From Diphasiastrum complanatum (lineage: Eukaryota > Streptophyta > Lycopodiopsida > Lycopodiales > Lycopodiaceae), in contig CM055092.1 in the NCBI GenBank assembly GCA_029204225.1, forward strand, positions 43,640,094 to 43,704,093: a stretch of 64,000 bases of DNA, in the 5' to 3' direction. Below are positions 12,404-24,726 of this stretch, one piece after another (within the stretch, counting starts at the first letter, position 1; every line of letters starts with the position of its first letter). The position numbers and the translations under genes were made by a program. The notes below the pieces were generated by a model that was not told the DNA's origin, ran no database searches, and was given only the letters and a program-made list of their open reading frames with translations.

Positions 12404-12421
12404 TCCCCAGCAACGGTGCCA
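12404..12421 (-). promoter_or_regulatory. Retrotransposon primer-binding site (gypsy type)
   Basis: The minus strand reads TGGCACCGTTGCTGGGGA, close to the primer-binding sites known from plant non-chromoviral gypsy elements of the Athila/Tat type. It lies 12 bp inside the LTR end at 12434 and upstream of the gag remnant, which fixes the element's orientation as minus. Confidence 0.65.
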
Positions 12422-12433
12422 AAAATCGGTATA

Positions 12434-13510
<1,077 letters not shown>

Positions 13511-13939
13511 GAGAATGAAACGTAATTACTTTTATAACCTACCGAACAAACAAACACACCTCTAGGAATTCCTGGTGCGTCGCTCCATTTACAAATTCTA
13601 ATTATCATATAAGTTACAAGTATAGGTAAATTGTACAATTTGACGATTTATTGTGACGATTCGAGTCCAGTCGCTTCGTATTTCAAGTGTCGTTTCATTT
13701 CAAGAGTTCATGTCCTTAAATAAAAGACAGGTCCTTAACCATTATAATTGAAAAAAATGGTGCAGGCCTCTTCAAAATATATAGTTGTCTAGCGCATATC
13801 CTCATTTCTAAGTATAAAATGCCGCTTTTGAATAAATATACAAATATGTGGTATTACAGGCCTCTTCATCATTTGCCTTCCGACTCCTTATGCAAAAACA
13901 CACTTTTGGTGTTTTGCATCCCTTTTGACATTTGGTTGT

Positions 13940-14800
13940 TCGCTCTCTCTGATGGTGGTCGCCACTATATAACTACCACATTGAGAAGTATTCCTCAGCA
14001 GTTGGAGCATTCTATTTATTGTAGATCAGTCGTCCAGAGTCTATTTGAGATCGCCATTGAAGCCCTTCTTCAGGGTGCACAGATTGGATAGCACCATCAT
14101 AATATGTATTGGCTTTATTATCAGATTTTCAGATCCGAGTTTATTGTGTCTTGTCTATGTTGAATTGTCTTTAAAGTAACTTACTCATCTGCGCCAATAC
14201 TTTGTGTTTGGCACCCAAGTAATGTATCTCTTTGGTACAGTTTTGCATAGTCACTGATAGAGAAGTACATATACATGTGAAATGCTAGTCCCTGCTGAAG
14301 AATTGAGTTATTGATCTGTATTTGTGTTTTTAACAAAGATATATGTTTCTAACATATTTGCACACTATTTGAGTTCTTTAACCATGACTGGATTTTAGTT
14401 GTTGAGGACTTTTGTCTATAAAACATCTGTTCAAGAATAACATTGACTATTTGTCTGTTTGTACACGTCTGCATCATCGAACATAACACAAATTCTTGCT
14501 GACAATTTAATCAGCCATAATGTAGTTCATTCGTGCTACTCTGATAACGTGTCACTTATAGAACGCTTTTTTATTCGGTTTGATAGAGGAATATTGTTGT
14601 TATGAATTTGTCATCATCACACACCCACAACAAAAATCATGCTGGTCACTTATTAAATGTCTATTGACAACTAGATCGACTCCATTTCATTCGAAGTAAG
14701 TCAGGACTATACCAATTAAACAGCTTTTAACTGCTATCTCCTTGGGGAACGACATAAATACTACACAAATCTAGCAATTCTATGTTGGTATATCACGACA
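13940..14800 (+). repeat. Gypsy LTR, right copy of an inverted pair
   Basis: This is the plus-oriented partner of 12434-13510. It ends ...CACGACA at 14800. The expected primer-binding site is absent: after four A's, a copia LTR begins at 14805. It is therefore a solo or truncated LTR. The start is not defined; homology is clear from about 14100. Confidence 0.6.
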
Positions 14801-14804
14801 AAAA

Positions 14805-15215
14805 TGACAAAATTTCCAGCAAGTTCACACCTGTGGGGATGATCCACTAATGTGAATGATCTTACTAAGCTTTATGATTAGCACAATAAACTGATTCTAG
14901 ATTGAATAGCAAGATCTTTAGTACAAAATTTAATGGCTTAAAGTCCATTTCACTTTGTGCATGCCTTGCATGTCACTATGGATCACTTACAATAAATGCA
15001 TGTGATATGCCACGACTTTCTACAAGCATATTAATGCCATTTCTAAGTCTACAATCTATATGCAAGTTGTATTCTACCAACTAGACATGAGAAACCCATA
15101 TAGCTCGAGTTCCATCTAGGCCAAATTTGGCATTTACTTCATGAAACAACATACTTGCATAGTAAAAAATTTGTAGCAAGCCTAAAGTCAAGATACATGA
15201 TTTTTATTTTCAACA
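14805..15215 (-). repeat. 3' LTR of copia element A
   Basis: On the minus strand the LTR opens TGTTGAAAATAAAAATCATG at 15215 and closes ...GGAAATTTTGTCA at 14805, a 411-bp unit with TG...CA ends. A polypurine tract lies immediately outside its start. The LTR at 50409-51270 has matching termini, and the closing 13 bases recur beside the primer-binding site at 57425. A CACACCTGTG variant of the recurrent CACACGTGTG palindrome lies near its end. Confidence 0.8.
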
Positions 15216-15228
15216 CACCTCCTAAAAA
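15216..15228 (-). promoter_or_regulatory. Polypurine tract of copia element A
   Basis: The minus strand reads TTTTTAGGAGGTG directly before the LTR's TGTTGAAAAT. In LTR elements such a tract primes plus-strand DNA synthesis. Its position agrees with the RNase H end upstream. Confidence 0.65.
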
Positions 15229-15344
15229 CAATCTATGTTGACTTGAACATGAATCTTGGTATTATTCCAAGATTGGCTCTATGCTTGATGAAGGAATTTT
15301 TGCTCAAAGGTTTCGTGAGCAAATCTGCAATACAAGATGATGTG

Positions 15345-16901
15345 TCAATGTGCTCCAAGTAGATTTCCCCTCCAATGAGCTTTTTTCTCACGAAGTGATG
15401 TGCAACCTATGATGTGTTTGCTCCTTGCATGGAATATTGGATTGTTTGTAAGGGCTTGTGCTGAAATATTGTCACACATGATCATAGGTAGATCATCTTC
15501 CATGATTATCTTTAGCTCCACTAGCAATCTCTTGATCCAAAGCACTTCCTTTGTTGTAGTAGTGAGTGCCTTATATTCAGCTTCACAAGATGAGAGTGAT
15601 ACAGTATCTTGCTTTTTGGAAAACAAGACATAAGCACTTGTCGATTTTTGATCTGCTTTATCACTTGCAAAATCTGAGTCAGAATAGTCAACTATAGAAA
15701 GATCTTCACTTTTATATAACAAACCATAATCAAAAGTTGAAGATATGTATCTAAGTACTCTTTTGGCCATTTTCCAATGATGAATAGTAGGATTTTGCAT
15801 AGCTTGGCTCAACTTATGAATACTAAAACTTATGTCAAGCCTAGTTATAGTGAGCCAAATTAAGGAGCCTATAAGACTCCTAAAAAGAGTGATGTCCACG
15901 AAGGATCTTTCACCACCTTTGTTAGGGTCTTTTACAATTTGCTCCACACGAGTTTCTATACTCTTACAATCTAGCATATTGAACTTTTTTAACATTGAAA
16001 GAGCATACTTGGATTGACATACAAAAGCTTTATCATTATGAAAATCAATCTCTAATCCTAAAATGTAATGAATTTTTCCAAGGTCTTGCATCTTGAACTC
16101 TTTTCCAAGTGCAACTATGGTTTCCTCAATTAACTTGATACAACTTCCTGTTAGCTTGATATCATCAACATAAATGAGAAGTATGACAATATCTCTATCA
16201 TAAAACTTGACATACAAGGAAGGATCATAGTTACTAAGATTAAATCCTAGTGACTCAAGAAAGGTGTTAAGTCAAGAATACCATGACCTTGGAGCTTGCT
16301 TTAGTCCATAGAGACTTTTGAAGAGCAAGCAAACTTTGTTTTTGTCTTGGATGAACCCAATAGGTTGATCCATATAAATCTCTTCTTCTAGATATCCATT
16401 TAAAAATGCATTAGAGACATCTAGTTGAAAAACTTGCCAATTGAAAAAACATGCAATAGAAATTATGATTCTAATTGATACCATCTCTGCAACTGGAGCA
16501 AAAGTCTCCTCATAATTAAGTCCATAAACTTGAGCAAATCCCTTTGCACAAAGCCTTGCCTTGTACTTGTTCATTGTGCCATCTTGATTGTATTTGACTC
16601 AAAAAACCCATTTGCAACCAATGGTGTGCTTGTTGGATGGAAGATCCACAAGCTCCCATGTCTTGTTGGCCATCAAATCATTATATTCCTCCTTCATGGC
16701 TAGAAACCATTCCTTCGAATTGAGTGCATCATATACATCCTTTCGCTCCTCGTGTGAAATAAAATAAGCACAATTAGTGGAGTTGAGTTCCAATTGCTTG
16801 CCTTTATCTTCGTATGTAAGTCTCCTAGGCTCGGATCTTTCTCTTTGTAATCTCCTTAGTGAAAAAATTCGAGGTGACTCCTCCTCAACTCTTGGCCCCA
16901 T
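15345..16901 (-). pseudogene. Copia A reverse transcriptase and RNase H
   Basis: Minus-strand frames give, in order, a pre-RT linker with YDALNSKEWFLAMKEEYNDL and ELVDLPSNKHTIGCKWVF (16901-16599), the RT fingers and palm with ARLCAKGFAQVYGLNYEETF and QLDVSNAFLNGYLEEEIYM (16574-16272), the palm with the intact catalytic block LLIYVDDIKLTG near 16170, and RNase H with VDYSDSDFASDKADQKSTSA, SSCEAEYKAL, MCDNISAQALTNNP and FHARSKHI (to about 15400). At least two frameshifts separate the blocks, and the extreme C-terminus is garbled. Apart from these breaks the motifs are well kept, so the copy is not very old. Confidence 0.92.
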
Positions 16902-17048
16902 CTCTCCATGATAATCTTCAAGGGTGATAATAGAAGAATCCTTTTGAGAATCTTTGAACTAGGCCTCCTCAAGGATGTATTTTTTATTCTCATGGAATAT
17001 AACATCCCTACTCTCAATTGTAGTTGAGGTAGAGGGAACATAAATTCT

Positions 17049-18280
17049 TTAAGCCTTCTTGTTGGATGAATATCCAACCATGATCCCTTTGATAGAATTA
17101 GGATCATCTATTTTCCTTGTTTCCAAGGGTAAATGGACAAAGCAAGCACATCCAAAAACTCTAAGGTGATCTACCTTAGGTTTCTTCTTGAACAAGACTT
17201 CATATGGTGATCTTCCTGCAAGTGCATTGTGAGGTAATCTATTGCACAAATAGTTTGCACAATTAATTGCATTTCCCCAATATTCAATAGGCAAAGAACC
17301 TTCAACTCGGATTGCTTTAGCACATTCACATAGAGATCGATTTTTTCTTTTAGCAACTCCATTTTGAGATGGAGAATAAGCACAAGAAAACTCTTTCTTT
17401 ATTCCTTCACCCTCACAATATTCATAGAACTTGTTGGAGATGTATTCACCTCCTCCATCACATCTTAAAGCTTTAACTTTGAATGAAATTGTTTCTCAAC
17501 ATAAGCTTTGAAGACTAGGAAGTGATCAAATACCATAGCTTTTGAAGAAAGTAGATACAACCAAGTATATCTTGTAAAGTCATCAATAAAGGTGACAAAA
17601 CATGTTGCACCACCAATACTTTTCGAAGAAGAATAATGAACATCCAAGTGTATTAGCTCCAAAGGATGAGTAGTCTTAATAAAAGACTTTTGATATGGCT
17701 TTCTATGTGATTTTGCAATAGCACAAGCCTCACAAGGCTTGAAATCTTTGGAAAGTGATCTTGGAAGGCCAATAGCCTTATCTTTCTTGACCATAGAAAA
17801 CATAGACTTAAAGTTAGGATGCCCCAACCTTCTATGCCATAACTCCTCCTTAGATAAAAGAGCAACTTCACAAAAGTTTGCATTCTCATAAGAATTCAAT
17901 TTGAAGATTCCACCATATCTAGATCCATTAGCTAGGATCTCATCATTTTTCTTGATAAAGCAAGTATTGGAATTGAATCTTATGTCACAACCACTATCAA
18001 GCAACTTTCCAGCACTAATCAAGTTCTTTGTAAGCTTAGAAACAAAAAGAACAATGGAAAGTGAAAGGACTTCAGAAGAAGCAACTTTCAATGGAATGTT
18101 GCCAATTCCGTCAATAGAGAACTCATGATCATTTGCAGTATAAATAGATCTTTTAAGTCCTTTATAAGGTACAATAGAGTCAAAATACTCCTTTGAACAG
18201 CACATATGTGAAGAGGCTCCACTATCTATGTACCAAGCTCCATTTTTCTTGAAAGGTGATGAAGAAAAATTTGACACCAT
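17049..18280 (-). pseudogene. Copia A protease and integrase
   Basis: 18280-17465 is a 271-residue open stretch. It has the aspartic protease active site YIDSGASSHM (about residues 18-27), the GAG-pre-integrase block ELWHRRLGHPNFKSM (about 147-161), the zinc-binding CEACAIAKSHRKP, and the integrase core start HLDVHYSSSKSIGG and FIDDFTRYTWLYLL with two catalytic Asp. The frame is lost near 17465, and 17294-17049 carries the end of the integrase with MPIEYWGNAINCANYLCNRL and HLRVFGCACFVHLP. Protease matures gag-pol; integrase inserts the cDNA. Confidence 0.92.
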
Positions 18281-19182
18281 GAATGATCCTTCTCCATCAC
18301 TTGCAACAAAATCTTCTTCAATCTCTTTGGAGAGTTTTGCTTGCTTGAGTTGGTTTTTCTTTTTGAAGCAATTGGGAGCATAGTGCCCCTTCTTGCCACT
18401 AAAGAAACAATTGACTTTCTTCTTCTTGGTCTTTGAAGTAGAAGGATGACGTGAGTCATCCTCTTAACCATCTTTGTCTCGATCCTTGGCTTTGTCTTTG
18501 TTGAATGCTTGAAAAAACCGGTTCTTGTTCCTTCCTTTATGCTTGTCCTTGACAAAGAGGGCTTTGTCACTTCCAATATGCTCGAGTTTGTTCATCCTAG
18601 AAAGTTTATAACTTTGCCTAGCTTCTTCAGAGATGAGAATTCCTTGGAGAGTTTTCAAATTGGGCAACTCCTCCTTAATGGCAAAGGACTGAACAAGATT
18701 ATCATAGTCATCTTTCAAGCCATTTAGAATGACTTGTACTAGCTCATCTTGGTTAATTGTAACACCAACACAAGAAAGCTCTCTATGAAGATCTTTTACT
18801 CTCAGAACATAGTCTGATGCACTCTCCTCACTTCTTTGAAAACTTTAGAAAATCTGATTTCTAAGAGTGAGTATTCTAGAAGTGTTCTTAGCTTCATAGA
18901 TGGACTTAAGTGCATCCCAAGCATCTTCAGCTGTGGTGCAAGATCTATCTCTCTCAGAATTTCATTAGATACATTCATCTTAATGAAATGTTGAGTCATT
19001 CTAGCTCTCTTCTTGTACTTTGGTATTTCAAGTTGTGCTTGAGGCTCCTACTCAATACCAAGTACTATGTCCATAACATCCTAGAGTATCAAAATAGACT
19101 CCATTCAAACCTTCCAAATTGAGTAATTAGAGGTACTTAGTCTTTCGCCTGCCTCTAGGAGATATCCTCCCACAGATGCCAT
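18226..19182 (-). pseudogene. Copia A gag with zinc-knuckle region
   Basis: The gag starts at ATG 19182-19180 (MASVGGYLLEAGERLSTSNY on the minus strand), followed by an early stop and further damage. 18999-18802 holds TQHFIKMNVSNEILREIDLA and 18718-18464 the UBN2-type gag end with NLVQSFAIKEELPNLKTLQG, then a lysine-rich segment. Around 18420-18340 the CCHC zinc knuckle is disrupted. The start is chosen because element B (MASIGDFLFEASERLD at 49932) and the copy at 51863 begin the same way after a similar leader. Confidence 0.82.
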
Positions 19183-19399
19183 ATTGTGAAGACTTCTTAG
19201 TTATTGGACAATTATATGTTTGAGCTTGTTCCAATCAGACTTAATGTTGCTACTCTCTTTCATCATAGGTATTTTCAAGAATGTGCTACCTTCCTATGTG
19301 AAAAACTTGCAACTGTATTTGAGCAAATAGTCCAAGTTTACTTCTTGATAAGAGATGAATACTCTTTATCCATAGCTTCTTTTCATATATCAGAATCAG

Positions 19400-20211
19400 G
19401 CTGATTGGGGGCCTCTTCGACAGTCATCAGCTCTTGAATGAGATAAGCTGCAGACTCGTCGATATACCATCATCTTCGGGTCTGTTGCTGATAAGTTGTT
19501 CATTTGGAGTAGACGAGCTAGGACCTTCGATAGGAATAGTCGACTTGGAAACTGAAAATTTTGATAATTTGGGAGAGTTCAATAGTTTGGCTATATGAGC
19601 TTTGCCCTTATCTTTGAGGTTGATAAACTAATCTTCGATGAAGGCGACATCCCGGCTAGTGAATATCTTTGACTCAACAACAAGATCATACAACTTATAA
19701 GCTTAATCTGAAGTAGTATAGCTGATAAAGATAGACTTGATTCTCTATGTCATAATAATGCTTTATTGAGAAGAACAGAGATTTTCAAGGCTTGACTAGT
19801 GTCTGAATAACAATGTGCCAGTCTATATAAGCATCCATGCCTCTTGTCGAGTGCAAGGATCTTATTTGTCTTATCGATAATTCGGCATTGATCATACTCG
19901 AACTCTACCCTATGAACTAAATCAGTGATTCTACTTACTGATAACAGATTTGTAGAGAGTTTACGTACATACAAAATGTTTGATAGTAGTTTGAATTGAT
20001 CATGCTGAAACTTCAATCTTACAGTGCCTTCACCTTCGATAGTGTGTGTGCTATCGTCACCAAGATGAACATATTTCTTTGTACCGTAAGGCACATAGCA
20101 GTGAAAATGCTCATGATGACTGCTCATATGTTGACTAGCTCCAGAATCCAGAAATGAAGAATTATGGAATAATGTCTTTTGGTCTTTGACCATAAATGAT
20201 CCTTCATCCAT
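19400..20211 (-). pseudogene. Copia protease and integrase-end fragment
   Basis: 20211-19750 encodes a copia protease with LDSGASQHM (about residues 22-30), VHLGDDSTHTIEGEG and ILYVRKLSTNLLSVS. Directly below, 19745-19400 reads as the C-terminal end of a copia integrase (SRDVAFIED style) and the linker to RT, with several stops. The GAG-pre-integrase and integrase core that should lie between are deleted. The protease differs from that of element A, so this is another family. A plus-strand copia RNase H begins at its upper end (about 20212), a head-to-head junction. Confidence 0.8.
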
Positions 20212-20635
20212 TTCAAGATCGGGAGATGTTGTGACTGCAAGTCAATTTATGACTAATCCTGGTATTACACATTGGAAGGTGCTTATTAGAGTTTTCAGGT
20301 ATCTTCGATCTACCATGGACTTTTGCACTTGTTATGGAGCAGTTGACAACAACAAACTCAATATTCTCAATGGTTATTCAGATGCAAGTTGGGTAGGAGA
20401 TGTAGATACTTGTAAATCCACTTTGGATTTACATTCTTCCTCAACAATGGTCCTATTTCATGGAATAGTCGCAAGCAAACTTTGATTGCTCTATTTTCTA
20501 CTGAATCAGAGTATATCGTAGCCTCTCAAGCTACAAAGGAAGCAGTATGGCTGAGAACCTTACTTTCAAATTTTAGTCTGAATCAATATGCTCCGACAAT
20601 TCTATTTTTTGATAATCAAAGTGCCCGAAAGTAAA
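20212..20635 (+). pseudogene. Copia RNase H fragment
   Basis: The plus strand reads SQFMTNPGITHWKVLIRVFR, then LNGYSDASWVGDVDTCKST, then after a frameshift SRKQTLIALFSTESEYIVAS, KEAVWLRTLL and FFDNQSA. These are the end of copia RT and the RNase H domain. It stops before the HIEIRYHFIRD-type end. The RT that should precede it is replaced by the antisense protease fragment at 20211. Confidence 0.82.
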
Positions 20636-22440
20636 GACTTTGGCCATGTCGATGAAAGACAGTTATTGTTCCACTCGTTATGAAGCTAAAGACTTGCCCT
20701 AACTGCTTTGCAAGTAGATTTTTGAGAAGTCCTAATTAGATGGATGTCAGCACATTATGGCCAACTAGCTATTGCGATCTATGACTTAATTAGTTGTCCT
20801 ACAAGATACGCGTTAATTGCTTAGTATAAGTAGTTGATCATCAAAGTAACTCTCTTTCTCTTTAGAAAGTTTCTTTCATAGATTAGAGTATTGCTACTTG
20901 CACTTATTGCTTATCAGCGAAAGTGCATCAAACAAAGTTTTTAGTTACTCAGAGATAGCTTAGAGTACACGGTTTCTATCCGCAATTGTCTTGTGCTCTC
21001 ATCATCTGATTTGTACATGCTAGTTACTGAATCAATCTACTCTTCTTATTGCATTCAGTATTATGTCAAAATGTATGCTTCTCTGTGACTATTTGTAACT
21101 GATAAATCTCTAATTGCTTCATCTGATGTATTCAATACTTCATTGTTTGGCTACAAAATCACTTTAGTGCTAACCATTTCAAAGTTGGTTGCTAAAATAT
21201 TGAACGTGACTTCTGTCATTATGCTTTGTTCAATATTGATAGGCGTAGTCATGCATTAGGAAAGAAGGGCCACGTACTGCTGCGCTGAACCTACTCAGTT
21301 CACCTTCCTCTTTCCAACAAAGCCAAACCACCCAATCGAAGAGACAAGAGAGTCTCTATTAGCATGTTGAGAAGATGATCATCCTCTCACATTCCTAGAA
21401 AGGAAGTACATGATGAGATAGTTTGTTGAAATTGATGGTTTCCATTTCTTATTTAGTTGGCATAGTCAATTTGTATATGTCATAGTTGTTTTGTTTGGCC
21501 TCGTTTGAATTTGTATTTTGGTTTGACATAGGAGCTATATCAAAAGGGCCATTAAACAAACTCCTCTTTTTTATTGATTTCTCCAAGAGCTTTACAGTGA
21601 TACTATTTAGATAGTATCGTGTTTGTGTTATTGTACTAGAAAAGAAGAATATATAGGATAAGAACCAAGGACAAAAATTAAATGCTTTCACTAATTTACA
21701 ATGTACTTGTAACAACAAAAAGTAGGTGTTGAGCTGGTATACATATATTATGACTTTTATAAAAAAATATCGTGTCATTTCAATTGAAGTTCACATGTGA
21801 CTTGAGTGGAGTTAAAAAAATCAATTCAGCTATGTGAGATCGACCACCGTACACTACATAATAGTTGAGGCATTTTTGTTGTTGTCAACTATGTGATTGT
21901 CTAATTTAAAGCCCTAGAAATCAACATGTGGCTTATATAACAGTATATATTACAAAAGATCAACATGTCCTAGTGTATCTGATTGCCATGTGGCATAAAC
22001 AATGTCACATTTGTCATATATATGATGGAGTATATGATAAATGCCCAAGAGATGTTAATCCACATGGCTTTGGGGACTTTATATTGTTAATATTTGACAC
22101 TTCAATCACTATGAAACTAGCATGTGTCCAACTTGGTCACCATCACATGGATTAGTAAAATATGCTTCCTATAACTATGGCATAATATTTCACTTAGTTG
22201 TATTGTTTTGTGAGATCTTTTACACCATGACTCTGAGATATTTTACATTACGATCATGCAATGATGCCACCATGCATATAATTGAATTGAGACATTCTAT
22301 AATATAGTGAATTTTCAAATATTATTATTATTATAAATATTTATTATAGAATGTTTCAAGTAGCCATTAAGGAAATGCATATGTTACAAGATGAACAAGG
22401 AGCCTCACAATGAAAATCATGCTAAATACATATTGTACTA

Positions 22441-22532
22441 CATTTAGGGCCATGGGGGGCCCTAAATGGAATTTAGGCGGGCCTGGGAGGGCGAGCCTCA
22501 ATTCCATTTAGGGCCCCCCAGGGCCCTAAATG
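22441..22532. repeat. Double hairpin: inverted repeat of palindromic arms
   Basis: A 33-bp arm (22441-22473) is followed by a 26-bp spacer and its reverse complement (22500-22532) with one mismatch. Each arm is itself an inverted repeat: CATTTAGGGCC and GGCCCTAAATG flank a short G-rich loop. The four copies of the 11-mer could fold as one long hairpin or as two small ones. The spacer is G-rich. It may be the end structure of a small nonautonomous DNA element, or a fold-back sequence. Confidence 0.8.
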
Positions 22533-22911
22533 TGGCGTTATTAGCCACTCTCCCGCCCTTCATGGCTTTCAATGGCCTTCATGTCATTCAATGTAGAAGA
22601 GGAAGCCCACAAAATCAAACGCCTAGAAACCCGAGCATTGGCAAAGAGCTTGAATGGGAAGCTTTGTTCTGATTCACAATATAAATTTTTACAATCTGCC
22701 TGATGAAAATCGTAATTGCAGAGTTCCTCTTGCTTTTCGACTTGGTTGTTCCAGCCATAGCTCGTTCTGATTTTGCTCGCCCTTCAGCTTGCTTTGAACA
22801 GACTCTCTCTCTCAGACGCTGCTTCTGCAGACTGTTGGAGCACTCCAACGATCACATTTACAATAGCTCTCTCCATTAATCGCACACTCTGCTCTCTCTA
22901 TCGATCGCTAC

Positions 22912-22991
22912 TGCAGGTAATGTATCAGAAATGCCAGCTCAAGTTCACCAGTGCAGGTAATGTATTAGAAATGCCAACTCAAGTTCGCCCG
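22912..22991. repeat. 40-bp tandem duplication
   Basis: Two adjacent units start TGCAGGTAATGTAT and contain AGAAATGCCA and CTCAAGTTC, with about four differences. Each carries a CAG-GTAA splice-donor-like word. No gene is recognised here. Confidence 0.8.
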
Positions 22992-24714
22992 TGGAATACC
23001 GTTGGAAGCCAGATCTAATTGAAGCATGTGAGTTTCATTCGCAAAGGGCGCATGAAGGGCGCCCTTCAGCCTCAGTACTGAGCATCAAGGAAGCGCATAA
23101 TGACATATTAAGTGTCCTCTTTTTATGAAAAAAAATCATGAATGGCTAATAACATCAAAGTTAAGAATACTCATGTTCAATGTTATAGTTGCATTAACAT
23201 TCATTTCAAGATATTTAAGAAAATTCATAATAGAAATATGTTGAAACTTTGCATGAAATTGGCTTTTTGGAAAACCAACTATTCTTATTTGCCTCTCTCA
23301 TCCCTGCAATTTTTTTTTTTGATGACACAAATGGGATGTGTTCTTCACAATTTATTAGAATATCTTCCCATGGTACTATGAATGTACTCTAATTACTAAA
23401 AGGATTTATCTATAAAAAATAGGTGAGCTCATGATGCATGACGACATTAGGCATGATATGAGTTCAAGGATTGTGCTCATTTGGCTTGTTAGGATTCCTA
23501 CTGAATTTCATTTTAATGAGGACATGTCAAGTATTAGAAATACATTATTTTCTAACAGTTTGCAAAATTACAAGGCATGTCTAGTGATAGAAAATAGCGA
23601 CTCAACATTTCTGGCAAGCAGCCAAGTTTGAGAAAACGACGACTTGGCATTTTTAACAATAGTAAGGCATTGACTTGACATCTTTGTGACTAAGTACCTA
23701 GCAGCCCAATACCGACTACCACTAGTACCACTTGCTTTTGAGCACTTCCTCTCGCAAGCACCAATTCAAGCTCATTCGGCAAATCATTGATAATGGTCAA
23801 ACTACCAACTATCATTCGAAAATCAATCAAACAAAACTCTCAATAGTCAATTAATGTTCAAACCTTCAATAATTTCGGAGCATCGACATTATGAAAATTC
23901 ATGACTTACTCAAATAAAATTTGAAGGTCCATCTACAAAAATGGATGGGAAGATTCCACATAAGACAAATTGTGTAAATACAAAAAAATTATATAGCTAG
24001 AGATTTGATACACTGATGGCGAAACTCACACAGGTAGGTGTGTCCTATTGCCTATACAAGTGACAATAAGTTTGAGAAAGTACTTGGCACATCAATCATC
24101 ATCTTTAACATCAAGTACTTGACTTGGCAACTTTCTAATGTCCATGTACTTGTCAATCAAATAGTTCTCTACTTTTACAAATATAGAATCAAAGCGAAGG
24201 CCAATGAATCAATGGCGTATGGCCAATGGATTGTAACAACAAATTCAACTCATCAGAGTAACAAATTTAGTAGTGGTTGTCTACAGCATCTAAGTCTTTG
24301 TATCATTTGTTTTTATGTATAGTGATTTATCAAAAACTTGATCTCTTTTCTCATTTGTTATTTACTAGTTATATTGGTTATTTTGATGTAGATTGTAGAT
24401 ATAGAAACTATGGCCGATTCACACATGTACCAGTTTTGAGCTATGTAAAATCAGACCATATAAAACAATGAAAACAACAAGTTAGTTGTTTTTTTATAGA
24501 AAATTTGACATTTATAGACATTTTGTTTTGAAAGATTATGGCATTTATACCTCTAGTTAACTAAATAACTATCAGTGACTTAAGAGTAAAAATCTAATAC
24601 AACTTACAGAACAAGAAAACAATTATTCTACTGGCTAATAGAATTAGGTTCTGTGGGAAGCTTATCAGGCTATAGAAATCGCTCTAAGATAAAATCACTT
24701 AAGGAATCAGATCT

Positions 24715-24726
24715 GCTCTGATACCA
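24715..24726 (-). promoter_or_regulatory. Retrotransposon primer-binding site (initiator Met-tRNA type)
   Basis: The minus strand reads TGGTATCAGAGC immediately after the LTR end CCCCAACA at 24727. This is the common primer-binding site complementary to the 3' end of plant initiator Met-tRNA. It shows the element reads toward lower coordinates, but no gag is recognisable there. Confidence 0.8.

Larger units (their letters stand above)
14805..19350 (-). mobile_element. Ty1/copia element A, truncated and inactive
   Basis: A minus-strand copia element reading from about 19350 down to 14805: leader, gag start at 19182, CCHC region, protease, integrase, RT, RNase H, polypurine tract, 3' LTR. The 5' LTR and primer-binding site are missing because another copia remnant begins near 19370. 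Many stops and frameshifts make it inactive. Its leader and gag match element B (47.2-50.1 kb). The plus-strand LTR plus gag start at 50.4-51.9 kb is a third relative. Confidence 0.88.
20636..24714. other. No recognisable gene
   Basis: No ORF with a recognisable domain is seen. A TGTCAGCACATTATGG start near 20747, just after the RNase H fragment, could be the beginning of that element's 3' LTR, but I find no second copy or clear end. The rest is AT-rich, with a double hairpin (22441-22532) and a 40-bp tandem duplication (22912-22991). Part may be internal noncoding sequence of the minus-strand element whose primer-binding site is at 24715. Confidence 0.4.
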
